A stretch of 64,000 nt of DNA, taken from contig NZ_RCNT01000001.1 of assembly GCF_003688285.1 (NCBI RefSeq), positions 310,001-374,000 of the forward strand, given 5' to 3'. The notes under the pieces are model-generated. The model did not search any database and was not told the origin of the DNA. It worked only from the letters and a program-made list of their open reading frames with translations. This document shows, piece by piece, positions 1 through 8,460 of the stretch (positions are counted from its first letter, which is position 1; every line of letters starts with the position of its first letter). Both the position numbers and the translations under genes were made by a program. The stretch is from Rhodophyticola porphyridii. GTDB taxonomy: Bacteria > Pseudomonadota > Alphaproteobacteria > Rhodobacterales > Rhodobacteraceae.

Positions 1-543
1 GCCTGTATCGCAGAAGCCGCCGAGGTGAACGGGCCCGTCACCGTTCTGGTCAACAACGCCGCAAATGACAGGCGGCACGCGACCGAAGACGTGACCGAGG
101 AGTTCTGGGACTGGTCGCAGGCGATCAATCTCAAGGCCTATTTCTTTGCCTGCCAGGCCGTAATCGACGGTATGCGCAAGGCCGGCGGTGGTGCGATCGT
201 GAACTTTTCGTCAGTATCCTACATGATGGGGAATGCGGGCTATCCGGCCTATACGACCGCCAATGGCGGCATCACCGCGATGACCCGGAGCCTCGCCCGG
301 GAATTCGGCCCGGACGGTATCCGCGCCAACGCCCTGCTGCCTGGCTGGGTTCTGACCGACAAGCAGCTTGAGATGTGGGCCAGCCCCGAGGATCTTGCCG
401 CACATATGGAAAAGCAATGCCTCAAGGCGCATCTGGCGCCGGCCGATATCGTGGGCGGAACACTGTTCCTGGCCTCCGAGGCCAGCCGTATGATGACCGG
501 CCAGTCCCTGGTGATCGACGGTGGCGTGGTGTTTCCGGGATGA
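1..543 (+). CDS. SDR-family sugar dehydrogenase, probably D-galactose 1-dehydrogenase (5' end cut off)
   Basis: The reading frame is open from base 1, so the N-terminal nucleotide-binding segment lies outside the window. The visible 180 residues hold the SDR motif NNA, the active-site serines in FSSVS and the terminal IDGG typical of the family. It ends in ATGA overlap with a 2-keto-3-deoxygalactonokinase gene, followed by a KDPGal aldolase, a lactonase and a beta-galactosidase. The likely reaction is therefore NAD(P)-dependent oxidation of D-galactose to galactonolactone. One oddity: the YxxxK catalytic motif reads YTTAN, so the usual lysine is an asparagine. Assignment to galactose is an inference from context. 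Confidence 0.8.
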   Translation, partial: ACIAEAAEVNGPVTVLVNNAANDRRHATEDVTEEFWDWSQAINLKAYFFACQAVIDGMRKAGGGAIVNFSSVSYMMGNAGYPAYTTANGGITAMTRSLAREFGPDGIRANALLPGWVLTDKQLEMWASPEDLAAHMEKQCLKAHLAPADIVGGTLFLASEASRMMTGQSLVIDGGVVFPG

Positions 544-1457
544 GCGGCGAGGCTGCATATGCCGACTGGATCGCGGTGGACTGGGGCACCTCGCGGCTGC
601 GGGTCTGGGCGATGTCGCGGGAGGGTGTGGCGCGCGCCCGGGCCAGTTCCGAAGACGGCATGAACGGGCTTGCCCGCGATGCGTTCGAACCGGCCCTGCT
701 GCATCTGATAGAGCCATGGCTGGGAACCGGGCAGGTTTCGGTTCTTGCCTGCGGTATGGTCGGCTCCCGGCAGGGGTGGGCGGAGGTGCCCTATCAGCCG
801 GTGCCCTGTGTGCCCGGGGCGCTCAAACCGGTTGCCGTGCCTACACGGGACGCGCGGATTCGGCTGTTCATCATGCCGGGCATGAGCCAGATGACACCCG
901 CCGACGTGATGCGTGGCGAGGAAACCCAGATCGCCGGTTTTCTTACAGAAGAGCCGGCGTTTGACGGTGTGCTGTGCCTGCCCGGCACACATACCAAATG
1001 GGTTCATATCAGCGCCGGTGAAGTGGTCAGCTTCCAGACCTTCATGACGGGGGAGCTGTTCCGGCTCCTGTCCGAGCAGAGCGTGTTGCGGCACGGGGTT
1101 TCACGGGAGAACATGGATGGCGCGCGCTTCACGTCTGCGGTGTCGGACGCGCTGTCGCGGCCCGAGAGGATGGCGCAGCGCCTGTTCGCCATCCGCGCCG
1201 AAGGTGTCTTGCAGGGTCTGACGCCCGAGGCGGCCCGGGGACAGCTTTCGGGAGGACTGATCGGGGCTGAACTTGCCGCGGCGCGCCCTTACTGGCTGGG
1301 CCAGCAGGTGGTGGTTGCGGGCGCGCCCGCGCTTGCCGCGCTCTATGTCGAGGCGCTTGCGTCGCAAGGTGCCACGGCGCGGATGCTGGATGCCGGTCCG
1401 CTGACCCGAACCGGATTGGCGCGCGCCTATCTGACCCTCGCGGAGACAACATCATGA
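540..1457 (+). CDS. dgoK: 2-dehydro-3-deoxygalactonokinase
   Basis: This gene encodes 305 aa, the usual size for DgoK, which phosphorylates 2-keto-3-deoxy-galactonate with ATP. The N-terminal DWGTSRLR (residues 14-21) is the ATP-binding signature of this kinase family. The ATG at 540 is chosen because it overlaps the stop of the upstream dehydrogenase (ATGA) and places the signature near the N-terminus; the open frame runs further upstream without homology. The 3' end overlaps dgoA by 4 nt. The cytoplasmic product feeds the aldolase next door. Confidence 0.9.
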   Translation: MSGEAAYADWIAVDWGTSRLRVWAMSREGVARARASSEDGMNGLARDAFEPALLHLIEPWLGTGQVSVLACGMVGSRQGWAEVPYQPVPCVPGALKPVAVPTRDARIRLFIMPGMSQMTPADVMRGEETQIAGFLTEEPAFDGVLCLPGTHTKWVHISAGEVVSFQTFMTGELFRLLSEQSVLRHGVSRENMDGARFTSAVSDALSRPERMAQRLFAIRAEGVLQGLTPEAARGQLSGGLIGAELAAARPYWLGQQVVVAGAPALAALYVEALASQGATARMLDAGPLTRTGLARAYLTLAETTS

Positions 1458-2059
1458 GCCGGCCCCTCATCGCGATCCTGCGGGGCATAACGCCTTCCGA
1501 AGCCGCGCCGGTCGCTGACGTGCTGATCGCGGCGGGTATCGACCGGATCGAGGTGCCGCTGAACTCGCCCGACCCTTTGGACAGCATCGCCGTGATGGTG
1601 CAGAGCTTTGGCCGGGACGCGCTGATCGGTGCGGGAACCGTGTTGACCCGACAGGACGTGGCGCATGTGGCCGGTGCGGGCGGGCGGCTGATCGTCTCTC
1701 CCAATTTCGATGCCGAGGTGGTGGCGGCCACGAAGGCGGCGGGTATGCAAAGCTTTCCCGGGGTGCTGACCCCGACGGAATGCTTTGTAGCTCTGAAAGC
1801 GGGCGCCGATGGATTGAAGGTCTTTCCCAGTCATCTGATGGGGTTCGACGGGCTGAAGGCGTTGCGTGCGGTACTGCCGCGGGGCGTGCAGGTTTACATG
1901 GTCGGCGGTGTCGGGCCCGCGAATTTCGCGGACTGGATCGCCGCCAGCGCCGACGGTTTCGGGCTTGGCACGGGCATTTATACGCCGGGGATGCAGGTGG
2001 CCGATGTCGCCGCACGCGCCGCGGAGATCGTCGCGGCCTTCGACGAGGCATCGGGATGA
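1454..2059 (+). CDS. dgoA: 2-dehydro-3-deoxy-6-phosphogalactonate aldolase
   Basis: The 201-aa protein belongs to the KDPG/KDPGal class I aldolase family, which cleaves KDPGal to pyruvate and glyceraldehyde 3-phosphate. The TIM-barrel family residues are visible: Glu33 in IEVPLN and the Schiff-base Lys122 in LKVFP. The start is the ATG overlapping the dgoK stop. With the kinase before it and the lactonase after it, the gene makes a De Ley-Doudoroff galactose route. The galactonate dehydratase that should link lactonase and kinase is not in the window and may lie upstream. Confidence 0.92.
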   Translation: MSRPLIAILRGITPSEAAPVADVLIAAGIDRIEVPLNSPDPLDSIAVMVQSFGRDALIGAGTVLTRQDVAHVAGAGGRLIVSPNFDAEVVAATKAAGMQSFPGVLTPTECFVALKAGADGLKVFPSHLMGFDGLKALRAVLPRGVQVYMVGGVGPANFADWIAASADGFGLGTGIYTPGMQVADVAARAAEIVAAFDEASG

Positions 2060-2907
2060 CAGCCGAGGTTTTCGATGACCGACGGAGTATTCTGGGCGAG
2101 GGGGCGCTGTGGCACCCCCGGCTGGAGCGCTTGTTCTGGTTCGATATCATGGGCAAGCGGCTGTTTTCACGGATGGGCGGGGAGCGGCAGGAATGGACGT
2201 TCGATCGTCATGCATCAGCGGCGGGCTGGGTGGATGACAGCACGCTGCTGGTCGCCACGGAACGGGACCTGATCCGTTTCGATATCCTGACAGGCGCGTC
2301 GGACGTGGTCGTGCCGCTGGAGGCCAGCAATGCCCTAACGCGCTCCAATGACGGGCGCGCCGACCCCTATGGCGGATTCTGGATAGGGACCATGGGCAAA
2401 ATGGCCGATGCCGGGGCGGGCAAGATCTATCGCTATTATCAGGGCGAGATCAGGCCGCTTTATGACGGTATCACCATCCCCAACGCGATTTGCTTCACCC
2501 CGGACGGGCGGCAGGCCTGTTTCGCCGACACTGATAAACGGCTGGTCTGGCGGGTCTCGCTGAATGAGGAGGGCTGGCCAAGGGGGGAGCCGGAGATCTA
2601 TCTTGATCACCGGGCGGCAGGGGTCAATCCCGATGGCGCCGTGATTGATGCGGAGGGATGCTTCGTCTGCGCCGAATGGGGCGGCTGGAGCGTGGGACGG
2701 TACGATTCCGGCGGCACTCTTATAGAAGAATTCTCCGTCCCGGTGGAGCAGCCATCCTGCCCTGCCTTGGCGGACGGGATCCTCTATGTCACGACGGCCC
2801 GGCAGGGTCTGCCCGAGGTTCAAGCCGACTCGCAGCCTCTGGCCGGCATGACCTTCAGGATCGAGACCGGCATGACCGGACAGCAGGAACATCAGGTCAT
2901 CTTATGA
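2056..2907 (+). CDS. SMP-30/gluconolaconase-family sugar lactonase, probably galactonolactonase
   Basis: The 283-aa protein is a six-bladed SMP-30/LRE-type lactonase. Family landmarks are the early LGEGALWH, the metal-binding [17 protein letters not shown] segment, and [11 protein letters not shown] later in the protein. It should hydrolyse the lactone made by the SDR enzyme to the free aldonate. The ATG at 2056 overlaps the dgoA stop, and the stop overlaps the beta-galactosidase start at 2904. A second, distinct SMP-30 gene lies at 19591-20493 in the other sugar cluster. Confidence 0.88.
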   Translation: MTAEVFDDRRSILGEGALWHPRLERLFWFDIMGKRLFSRMGGERQEWTFDRHASAAGWVDDSTLLVATERDLIRFDILTGASDVVVPLEASNALTRSNDGRADPYGGFWIGTMGKMADAGAGKIYRYYQGEIRPLYDGITIPNAICFTPDGRQACFADTDKRLVWRVSLNEEGWPRGEPEIYLDHRAAGVNPDGAVIDAEGCFVCAEWGGWSVGRYDSGGTLIEEFSVPVEQPSCPALADGILYVTTARQGLPEVQADSQPLAGMTFRIETGMTGQQEHQVIL

Positions 2908-4799
2908 AGCGCACGCTTGGAACCTGTTACTATCCCGAACACTGGACCGAGGATATCTGGGCCGAAGATGCCGCGCGCATGGCCGATCTGGGTCTGACCT
3001 GGGTGCGGATCGGGGAGTTCGCGTGGTCCCGGCTGGAGCCTGCCCCGGGCGACCTGCAATTTGGCTGGCTGGATCGGGCCTTCGACACACTGGCGCAGAC
3101 AGGCCTGAAGATCGTGCTTGGCACGCCGACCGCTACGCCGCCGCGCTGGATGCTGGAGCGGCACCCGGACATGCTGGCCGTGGATGCACAGGGGCGGGCG
3201 CGGGGCTTCGGTTCCCGTCGGCACTACTGTTTTTCTCATGACGGGTACCGGGCGGAGGCGGTGCGGATCACAGCCCTGCTTGCCGAGCGCTATGGGCGGC
3301 ATCCCGCGCTCGGAGCATGGCAGACTGACAATGAATACGGCTGCCACGATACCGTCCTGTCCTATTCCGAAGCGGCGCGCCGCGCGTTCCGCGATTGGCT
3401 GGCGCAGCGGTATCAGTCACCGGACGCTTTGAACCGGGCCTGGGGCAATGTCTTCTGGTCGATGGAATACCGCGATTTCGATGAAATAGAACTGCCCAAT
3501 CTGACGGTGACCGAACCCAACCCGGCCCATGCGATGGATTTCCGCCGCTTCAGTTCGGATCAGGTCGCGCGATTCAACGCAGCACAGGTCGAGACGATCC
3601 GGGCCCACTCCGACGCGCCGATCAGTCACAATTACATGGGCCGGATCACGGAATTCGATCATTTCGCGACCGGGCGGCAGTTGGACATTGCCACCTGGGA
3701 CAGTTACCCGCTGGGGTTTCTGGAAGACCGCCTTGAGGAGGCGGATGCCCACAAGCGTCGCTATGCGCGGCAGGGCGACCCGGATTTTCAGGCCTTTCAC
3801 CACGACCTTTACCGAAGCGTCGGCCATGGCCGGTGGTGGGTGATGGAACAACAGCCCGGTCCGGTGAACTGGGCACCGCATAACCCCGCGCCTCTGCCGG
3901 GCATGATCCGGTTCTGGACATGGGAGGCATTTGCCCATGGCGCCGAAGCGGTCTGCTACTTCCGCTGGCGTCAGGCACCCTTCGCGCAGGAGCAGATGCA
4001 TGCCGGTCTGCTCCGGCCCGATCATGCCGAGGCCGTCGGCCATGCTGAGGTGGCTGCGGTGGCGGCGGACCTGACCGCGGCACAGGATGTGGAAACGACG
4101 AAGGCCCCGGTTGCGCTGATCTTTGATTATCAGGCCGCGTGGAGCTGGGACGTGCAACCACAGGGCAGGGGCTGTGACTACTTCCGTCTGGTGTTCGAGG
4201 TCTATCGGGGCCTCAGAAAACTCGGGCTATCGATCGACATCCTGCCACCCGATACGAGGGATTTCACCGACTACGATCTGATATTGGCGCCGGGGCTGGA
4301 CATGCCCCCGCCCGATCTGATCCCGGCGATTGCGGTGTCGGGTGCGCAGGCGCTTTTCGGTCCGCGTTTCGGCTCAAAGACCGATGCTTTCGCGATCCCG
4401 GTTCCATTGCCGCCCGCGATCTCCGGGCTGGATGCGGTGGTTGCGCGGGTTGAAACCCTGCGCCCAGACATGCCCGTGCCGGTGACGGGCGGCGGTGCCA
4501 TCACGCTCTGGCGTGAACATCTGGAAGGCGGGGCGCAGGTGCTTGACCGTGATGCGGACGGCCTGCCGGTTCTTCTGCGCGCGGGGTCCCTGCATTATCT
4601 GGGCGGTTGGCCCGACCCCACCTATCTTGCGCGGGTTCTCACTCGTTTGGCAGGCGCGGCGGGGGTGCTCGTGCGGGAACTGCCCGACGATATTCGCATA
4701 CGCCAATCCGGTCCGACACTTTTCATCTTCAACCACGGGCCCGATCCGGTCGAGTTCGACGGGACACGTATTCCGCCCGCCGGATTTCTGCGGCGCTAG
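2904..4799 (+). CDS. Beta-galactosidase, glycoside hydrolase family 42
   Basis: The 631-aa protein is a GH42 retaining beta-galactosidase. The TIM barrel begins at the N-terminus (CYYPEHW). The acid/base glutamate is visible in TDNEYG (Glu144) and the nucleophile in WVMEQQ (Glu315), followed by a trimerisation-like middle domain and a beta-sandwich tail. No signal peptide is visible, so it probably acts in the cytoplasm on imported galactosides. It supplies galactose to the genes just upstream. Its stop codon overlaps the stop of the convergent oxygenase gene in a shared CTAG. Confidence 0.92.
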   Translation: MKRTLGTCYYPEHWTEDIWAEDAARMADLGLTWVRIGEFAWSRLEPAPGDLQFGWLDRAFDTLAQTGLKIVLGTPTATPPRWMLERHPDMLAVDAQGRARGFGSRRHYCFSHDGYRAEAVRITALLAERYGRHPALGAWQTDNEYGCHDTVLSYSEAARRAFRDWLAQRYQSPDALNRAWGNVFWSMEYRDFDEIELPNLTVTEPNPAHAMDFRRFSSDQVARFNAAQVETIRAHSDAPISHNYMGRITEFDHFATGRQLDIATWDSYPLGFLEDRLEEADAHKRRYARQGDPDFQAFHHDLYRSVGHGRWWVMEQQPGPVNWAPHNPAPLPGMIRFWTWEAFAHGAEAVCYFRWRQAPFAQEQMHAGLLRPDHAEAVGHAEVAAVAADLTAAQDVETTKAPVALIFDYQAAWSWDVQPQGRGCDYFRLVFEVYRGLRKLGLSIDILPPDTRDFTDYDLILAPGLDMPPPDLIPAIAVSGAQALFGPRFGSKTDAFAIPVPLPPAISGLDAVVARVETLRPDMPVPVTGGGAITLWREHLEGGAQVLDRDADGLPVLLRAGSLHYLGGWPDPTYLARVLTRLAGAAGVLVRELPDDIRIRQSGPTLFIFNHGPDPVEFDGTRIPPAGFLRR

Positions 4800-5725
4800 C
4801 TTCGTGCGACCGGGGCGTTATAGGTCGCATCAAGCCGGGACATCAGGTAATCCGCGGCGCGCACGGGCGGATATTTCGGTGCACCGGTGCCGGGCAGGGC
4901 CGTCACCACCACATCCGGGTTCGCCTCCACGAAAAATGCGACGGATCGGCGGGCCCGTTTCGGTGGCAAGACCCGATGCGGGGTGGAGACGTAGATATCG
5001 TTGGTCCAGCGCATCAGGCAGTCGCCGATATTGACCACGTAGGCCCCGTCGATATGGGGGGCGTCAATCCAGTCTCCGCCGCGCGGGCGCACTTGCAGGC
5101 CCGCCTCCCCATCGGTCATCAGAAGCGTGATCGCACCGTAATCGGTATGCGCGCCCGCGCCGATCTCTCCGGCGGCGCCGGTGCCGGGCGGATAGTGCAG
5201 CATCCGCAACGCAGCCAGAGGATCGACAAAGGCACTGTCGAAATGGTGCTCATCAAGGCCCAGATCGAGAGCGATGGCGCGGTGGATATCCACGCCAAGC
5301 GCCATGGCCGCATCGTAATAGGCCAGCATCGTTTCGCGAAATCCGGGCAGGTTCGGCCATTGGTTCACACCACGAAAAGGTTCCCCCGCCAGCACGCGCG
5401 GATCGTCGGCGGCCAGATCAAGGCCCATGTTGAAGCTTTCCTTGCGGTCCGCCTGTCCGCTGCCTTCGTCCAGAGATTCCAGCCCATCGCGGGCCCAGCC
5501 CCGGTAATGAGGCGTCTTCAGGATCGATATCACCTCTTTTTCCGATTGCGGCAGGGCGAAGAACAGATCGGCCATCTCGAAGATGCGCGCCGACAGGGAT
5601 GGGTCAACCCCATGCCCCGTCAGCAGGAAAAACCCCGGCCCCCGCGCCGCCGCGCCCAGATCGGCGACGAACCCGTTGCGATCCTCGCCCGAGGCAAAGC
5701 GCTGCCAGTCCAGAATCGGGATCAT
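4796..5725 (-). CDS. 2-oxoglutarate/Fe(II)-dependent oxygenase, isopenicillin N synthase-like family
   Basis: The 309-aa protein has the IPNS/DIOX fold. The Fe ligands are visible as His193-x-Asp195 (HTD) and His250 (STPHR), and the 2-oxoglutarate-binding Arg259-x-Ser261 follows. It is the last gene of the operon that starts with the ABC importer, and its ATG overlaps the stop of the flavodoxin-fold gene upstream. Family members hydroxylate or oxidise small molecules, and thymine 7-hydroxylase belongs to the same broad family. That is suggestive given the cytosine-deaminase-like gene in the operon, but the substrate here is unknown. Confidence 0.85.
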   Translation of the reverse strand: MIPILDWQRFASGEDRNGFVADLGAAARGPGFFLLTGHGVDPSLSARIFEMADLFFALPQSEKEVISILKTPHYRGWARDGLESLDEGSGQADRKESFNMGLDLAADDPRVLAGEPFRGVNQWPNLPGFRETMLAYYDAAMALGVDIHRAIALDLGLDEHHFDSAFVDPLAALRMLHYPPGTGAAGEIGAGAHTDYGAITLLMTDGEAGLQVRPRGGDWIDAPHIDGAYVVNIGDCLMRWTNDIYVSTPHRVLPPKRARRSVAFFVEANPDVVVTALPGTGAPKYPPVRAADYLMSRLDATYNAPVARS

Positions 5726-6357
5726 GCAGGGATCTCCGTCTTGCGTTTGACCGGGGCCGCCTTGCCGATGAGCCGGTCCATCTTGGCGGCGACCCTGGCC
5801 AGATGCGCGGCCCGGCTGGCATCGGTCGAACTGTCCATCAGGTAATGCGCGGCAAAGGCGGTTTTGCATCTTCTGGCGCACATCAGCCGCACACCGCGCA
5901 GCAAGGTCCGCCTGCCCGGCGCGCCGACGAAACGTGTCAGCCACCAACTGGCCCCGCAGGTCGTGAAGACGCCCATGCGCGTGATATGGGTGAGGCCGGG
6001 GCGGATATCCGTGTTGGTTTCGTCGGGCATCCTGAAGGCGACGCCCGGCACCATCACCCGATCCAGCCAGCCTTTCAGCATCGCCGGCAGGCCATACCAC
6101 CATGTCGGATAGACGAAAATCAGCGTATCACACCATATGACATCGTCGATATCGCCCTGAACGGGGTCCCTGTTCAGGCCTTCATCCTCGTAATTCTCCA
6201 ACTCCCGACCGCTCAACACCGGGTCGAACCCGTCTGCATAAAGATCCGTCACGCGGATATCGGCGCCTGCGGCCCGGAGCTTGTCCAGCACGACATCCCG
6301 CACGGCCGATGTGAAACTGCCCTTCCTCGGGTGGGAATAGATCACCAGCGCGCGCAT
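5722..6357 (-). CDS. NAD(P)H-dependent oxidoreductase, flavodoxin-like fold (copy 1)
   Basis: The 211-aa protein is similar to NQO1/KefF/YwrO-type flavoproteins. It has an N-terminal Rossmann-like strand and phosphate loop (VIYSHPRKGSF), the FMN/FAD-contacting FVYPTWWYGLPAMLKGWLDR segment, and PGVAFR. Such enzymes use NAD(P)H to reduce quinones or other acceptors in two-electron steps. It lies 2 nt after a paralogue of the same fold and overlaps the oxygenase gene by 4 nt. The pair may recycle reductant or reduce an intermediate of this operon's pathway; that role is inferred. Confidence 0.85.
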   Translation of the reverse strand: MRALVIYSHPRKGSFTSAVRDVVLDKLRAAGADIRVTDLYADGFDPVLSGRELENYEDEGLNRDPVQGDIDDVIWCDTLIFVYPTWWYGLPAMLKGWLDRVMVPGVAFRMPDETNTDIRPGLTHITRMGVFTTCGASWWLTRFVGAPGRRTLLRGVRLMCARRCKTAFAAHYLMDSSTDASRAAHLARVAAKMDRLIGKAAPVKRKTEIPA

Positions 6358-6359
6358 TT

Positions 6360-6941
6360 TCAGAACGTCTCCATCTCTTGGCCGACGCGGCTCAGAAACC
6401 CGGCGCGCCGGACATCGCTTGCCCGGTTCATGTCATACAGGGCCAGATACCGCATCTTTTCGGGCCTGCACACATGCCAGAGCGCCCTTGTGACGCATTT
6501 GCGCGGCGGGTCGCCCGCGAGCAAGGCACGCATCCGCGTGCCGCCATAAGTGGTCACGGCAGCCAGCTTGCGGATATGGGTCAGGTTCGGGCGTACCTTG
6601 CCCGCCTCCAGCCGGAATGAGACGCCGGGCAGGAACACACGATCCAGAAACCCCTTCAGGATGGCCGGATAACCGAAGTTCCAGACCGGGAAGACCATCA
6701 CCAAAGCCTCCGCCGCACGCAACCGCGCGACGTATTCCGCCACCGGCCGGGTGTTGTCTTCCAACGTATGATAGCCGCGGCGTTCGGCCTCCCCCAGAAC
6801 CGGATCGAAGCCTTCGGCGTTCAGGTCGCAATCATCCACCTGCCAGCCCGCGCCTTGCAGCCGGTCCACCACGCGTTTGTGCAGGGCGGCCGAAAAACTC
6901 TCCGCGCAGGGATGCGCGAACAGCACCAGCGCCCGGCTCAC
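6360..6941 (-). CDS. NAD(P)H-dependent oxidoreductase, flavodoxin-like fold (copy 2, GTG start)
   Basis: The 193-aa protein is a clear paralogue of the neighbour at 5722-6357. It shares the LVLFAHPCAESF loop, MVFPVWNFGYPAILKGFLDR, and PGVSFR followed by NLTHI. The GTG at 6941 is chosen because it puts the conserved nucleotide-binding strand at the N-terminus and overlaps (GTGA) the stop of a 36-codon open frame. No in-frame ATG gives a sensible start. Tandem duplication followed by divergence is the simplest explanation for two adjacent copies. Confidence 0.83.
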   Translation of the reverse strand: MSRALVLFAHPCAESFSAALHKRVVDRLQGAGWQVDDCDLNAEGFDPVLGEAERRGYHTLEDNTRPVAEYVARLRAAEALVMVFPVWNFGYPAILKGFLDRVFLPGVSFRLEAGKVRPNLTHIRKLAAVTTYGGTRMRALLAGDPPRKCVTRALWHVCRPEKMRYLALYDMNRASDVRRAGFLSRVGQEMETF

Positions 6942-7048
6942 CGGTTCCGCCCCGTATCCTGGCCGTACGAGGTTCGTGGGCGGTCCGCGGCGCCGATCCC
7001 GCAGCGGATCGAGGTGACCGGCGCGGCGATGGCACGCTCGTCCCTCAT
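6938..7048 (-). CDS. Possible 36-aa protein filling the gap between FAD oxidase and flavodoxin-fold gene
   Basis: I do not recognise this product. The frame begins with an ATG overlapping the FAD-oxidase stop (ATGA at 7045-7048). It ends with a TGA overlapping the GTG start of the next gene (GTGA at 6938-6941), so it tiles the 103-nt gap exactly. A weak GGAAG lies 7 nt before the ATG. The peptide is rich in Arg, Gly and Ala with one Cys and shows no domain. It may be a real small protein, or a leader that carries ribosomes to the GTG start. A chance open frame remains possible. Confidence 0.35.
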   Translation of the reverse strand: MRDERAIAAPVTSIRCGIGAADRPRTSYGQDTGRNR

Positions 7049-8460
7049 TCCGCTGCTTCCGCCGGTTTCGACATCGCGGGATAGGCATACATGCGGTCAT
7101 ACTTCCAGCCCGGGTCATCCCATGCGATCATCTTGCCGGGGTTCAGCAGGCCCTTGGGATCTGCCTCCCGCTTGAAGGCAAGCTGCCGGTCATCCACCGA
7201 CTGGCGGCCGCCCTCCTCCAGCGTGTAGCGGTGGGGGTTGAAGATCATCGCACCGGCCTCTTCGTGGATGCGGATGATCTCCTCCAGCCGCGCCTCGTCT
7301 GAGAATTTCACCAGCGACAGGCCGGCGAACATCACCTTCCCGTTCTCCCGCAGGACCTCCAGATGTTGCAGGATCTCGGGCGTGAACTCATCGCGCATCC
7401 GTTCGATCAGTTCCAGATGCCGGGGGAAGGCATAGCGGACCTGCAGATAGGTTATGGCCGGGTCCACTTTCAGGGCTCTGAGTGTTGTGTGGTTCCAGCC
7501 ATACTCGAAAACCGGGCCGGGTGTTTTCGGCCAGTCGGACCTGTCGGACCGATAGATGAGCCGCGCTTCCGGCCTGCGGGCCAGAAAGGTCTCGAACCCG
7601 TCCATGGAATGGGGTGCGACCATCAGGCCGATCAGGGTGTCATCGGCTTCGATATGCGGCCTGACCCGGCTGAAATAGTCGAACGGCGCCGGTGCCTCGT
7701 AAACGGACGCGAGCTTGATCAGAATGCCGTCTTCATTTGCGAGTTCCTCGGCAAAGCGCGCGGCCGCTATGAAATCCTTGGTCGCGACGAACATCTCGAC
7801 CCAGTCATAAGCAGGCGCAAGCGGCATCTCGATCTCGGTGATGATCCCGTTGGTGCCATAGGCATGGCTGACCCGCGCCAGTTCCTCGCCACGAAATTCC
7901 AGAACGCGGGGTTCGGCTTCCATCGTCACCACACGCAGGCGGATGATGTTGCCGAGGTCGCGGAGGCTGCCCCAGGTGCAGGAGCCGACCCCGCCCGAGC
8001 CGCCAGCGATGAAGCCGCCAATGGTGGCGGTGGCCCAGGTGGAGCTGAACATCCGGATCTCCTGCCCGGAATGCTCCTTGCAGGCCGAGTCGAGGTCCTT
8101 CAGCAGGATGCCAGGTTCGCAGATTACGCGGCCCGGGTGGATTTCCTTCACCGCTGTCATGTGGCGCAGATGCATGACGCAGCCGCCCCGCATCGGCATC
8201 GCCTGACCGTAATTGCCGGTGCCGGCACCGCGGGTGGTGACCGGCACGTCATGGGCGTAACAGACCCGCAGGATCTCGATCACCTCGGCCTCGGTTTTCG
8301 GGTTTACCACGAAATCGGCCTCCAGATGGTCCATCCGGTCCTTCAGAACCGGTGAATACCAGAAGAAATCGCGGGATTTGGCTTTGATCGTGGCCGGGTT
8401 CTCGTCCTGTTCGATATGGGCAAGGGCGGCTTTGGCTGCGGCGGTGTTCGTGTCCATCAT
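7045..8460 (-). CDS. FAD-binding oxidase/dehydrogenase (VAO/PCMH family)
   Basis: The 471-aa protein has an N-terminal PCMH-type FAD domain with the pyrophosphate-binding TRGAGTGNYGQA near residues 75-90 and GGFIAGGSGGVGS further on. A C-terminal substrate domain ends in NPGKMI, as in glycolate oxidase and D-lactate dehydrogenase relatives. It should oxidise a hydroxyl or ring position of a small substrate and pass electrons to FAD. The start is the ATG overlapping the stop of the cytosine-deaminase-like gene (two adjacent ATGs, at 8460 and 8457). The exact substrate cannot be read from sequence. Confidence 0.85.
   Translation of the reverse strand: MMDTNTAAAKAALAHIEQDENPATIKAKSRDFFWYSPVLKDRMDHLEADFVVNPKTEAEVIEILRVCYAHDVPVTTRGAGTGNYGQAMPMRGGCVMHLRHMTAVKEIHPGRVICEPGILLKDLDSACKEHSGQEIRMFSSTWATATIGGFIAGGSGGVGSCTWGSLRDLGNIIRLRVVTMEAEPRVLEFRGEELARVSHAYGTNGIITEIEMPLAPAYDWVEMFVATKDFIAAARFAEELANEDGILIKLASVYEAPAPFDYFSRVRPHIEADDTLIGLMVAPHSMDGFETFLARRPEARLIYRSDRSDWPKTPGPVFEYGWNHTTLRALKVDPAITYLQVRYAFPRHLELIERMRDEFTPEILQHLEVLRENGKVMFAGLSLVKFSDEARLEEIIRIHEEAGAMIFNPHRYTLEEGGRQSVDDRQLAFKREADPKGLLNPGKMIAWDDPGWKYDRMYAYPAMSKPAEAAE

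Noticed and set aside
4607-5845. A 412-codon plus-strand open frame
   Set aside because: It is antisense to the 2-oxoglutarate oxygenase gene, whose iron and cofactor ligands are all present. The frame is a GC-rich shadow.
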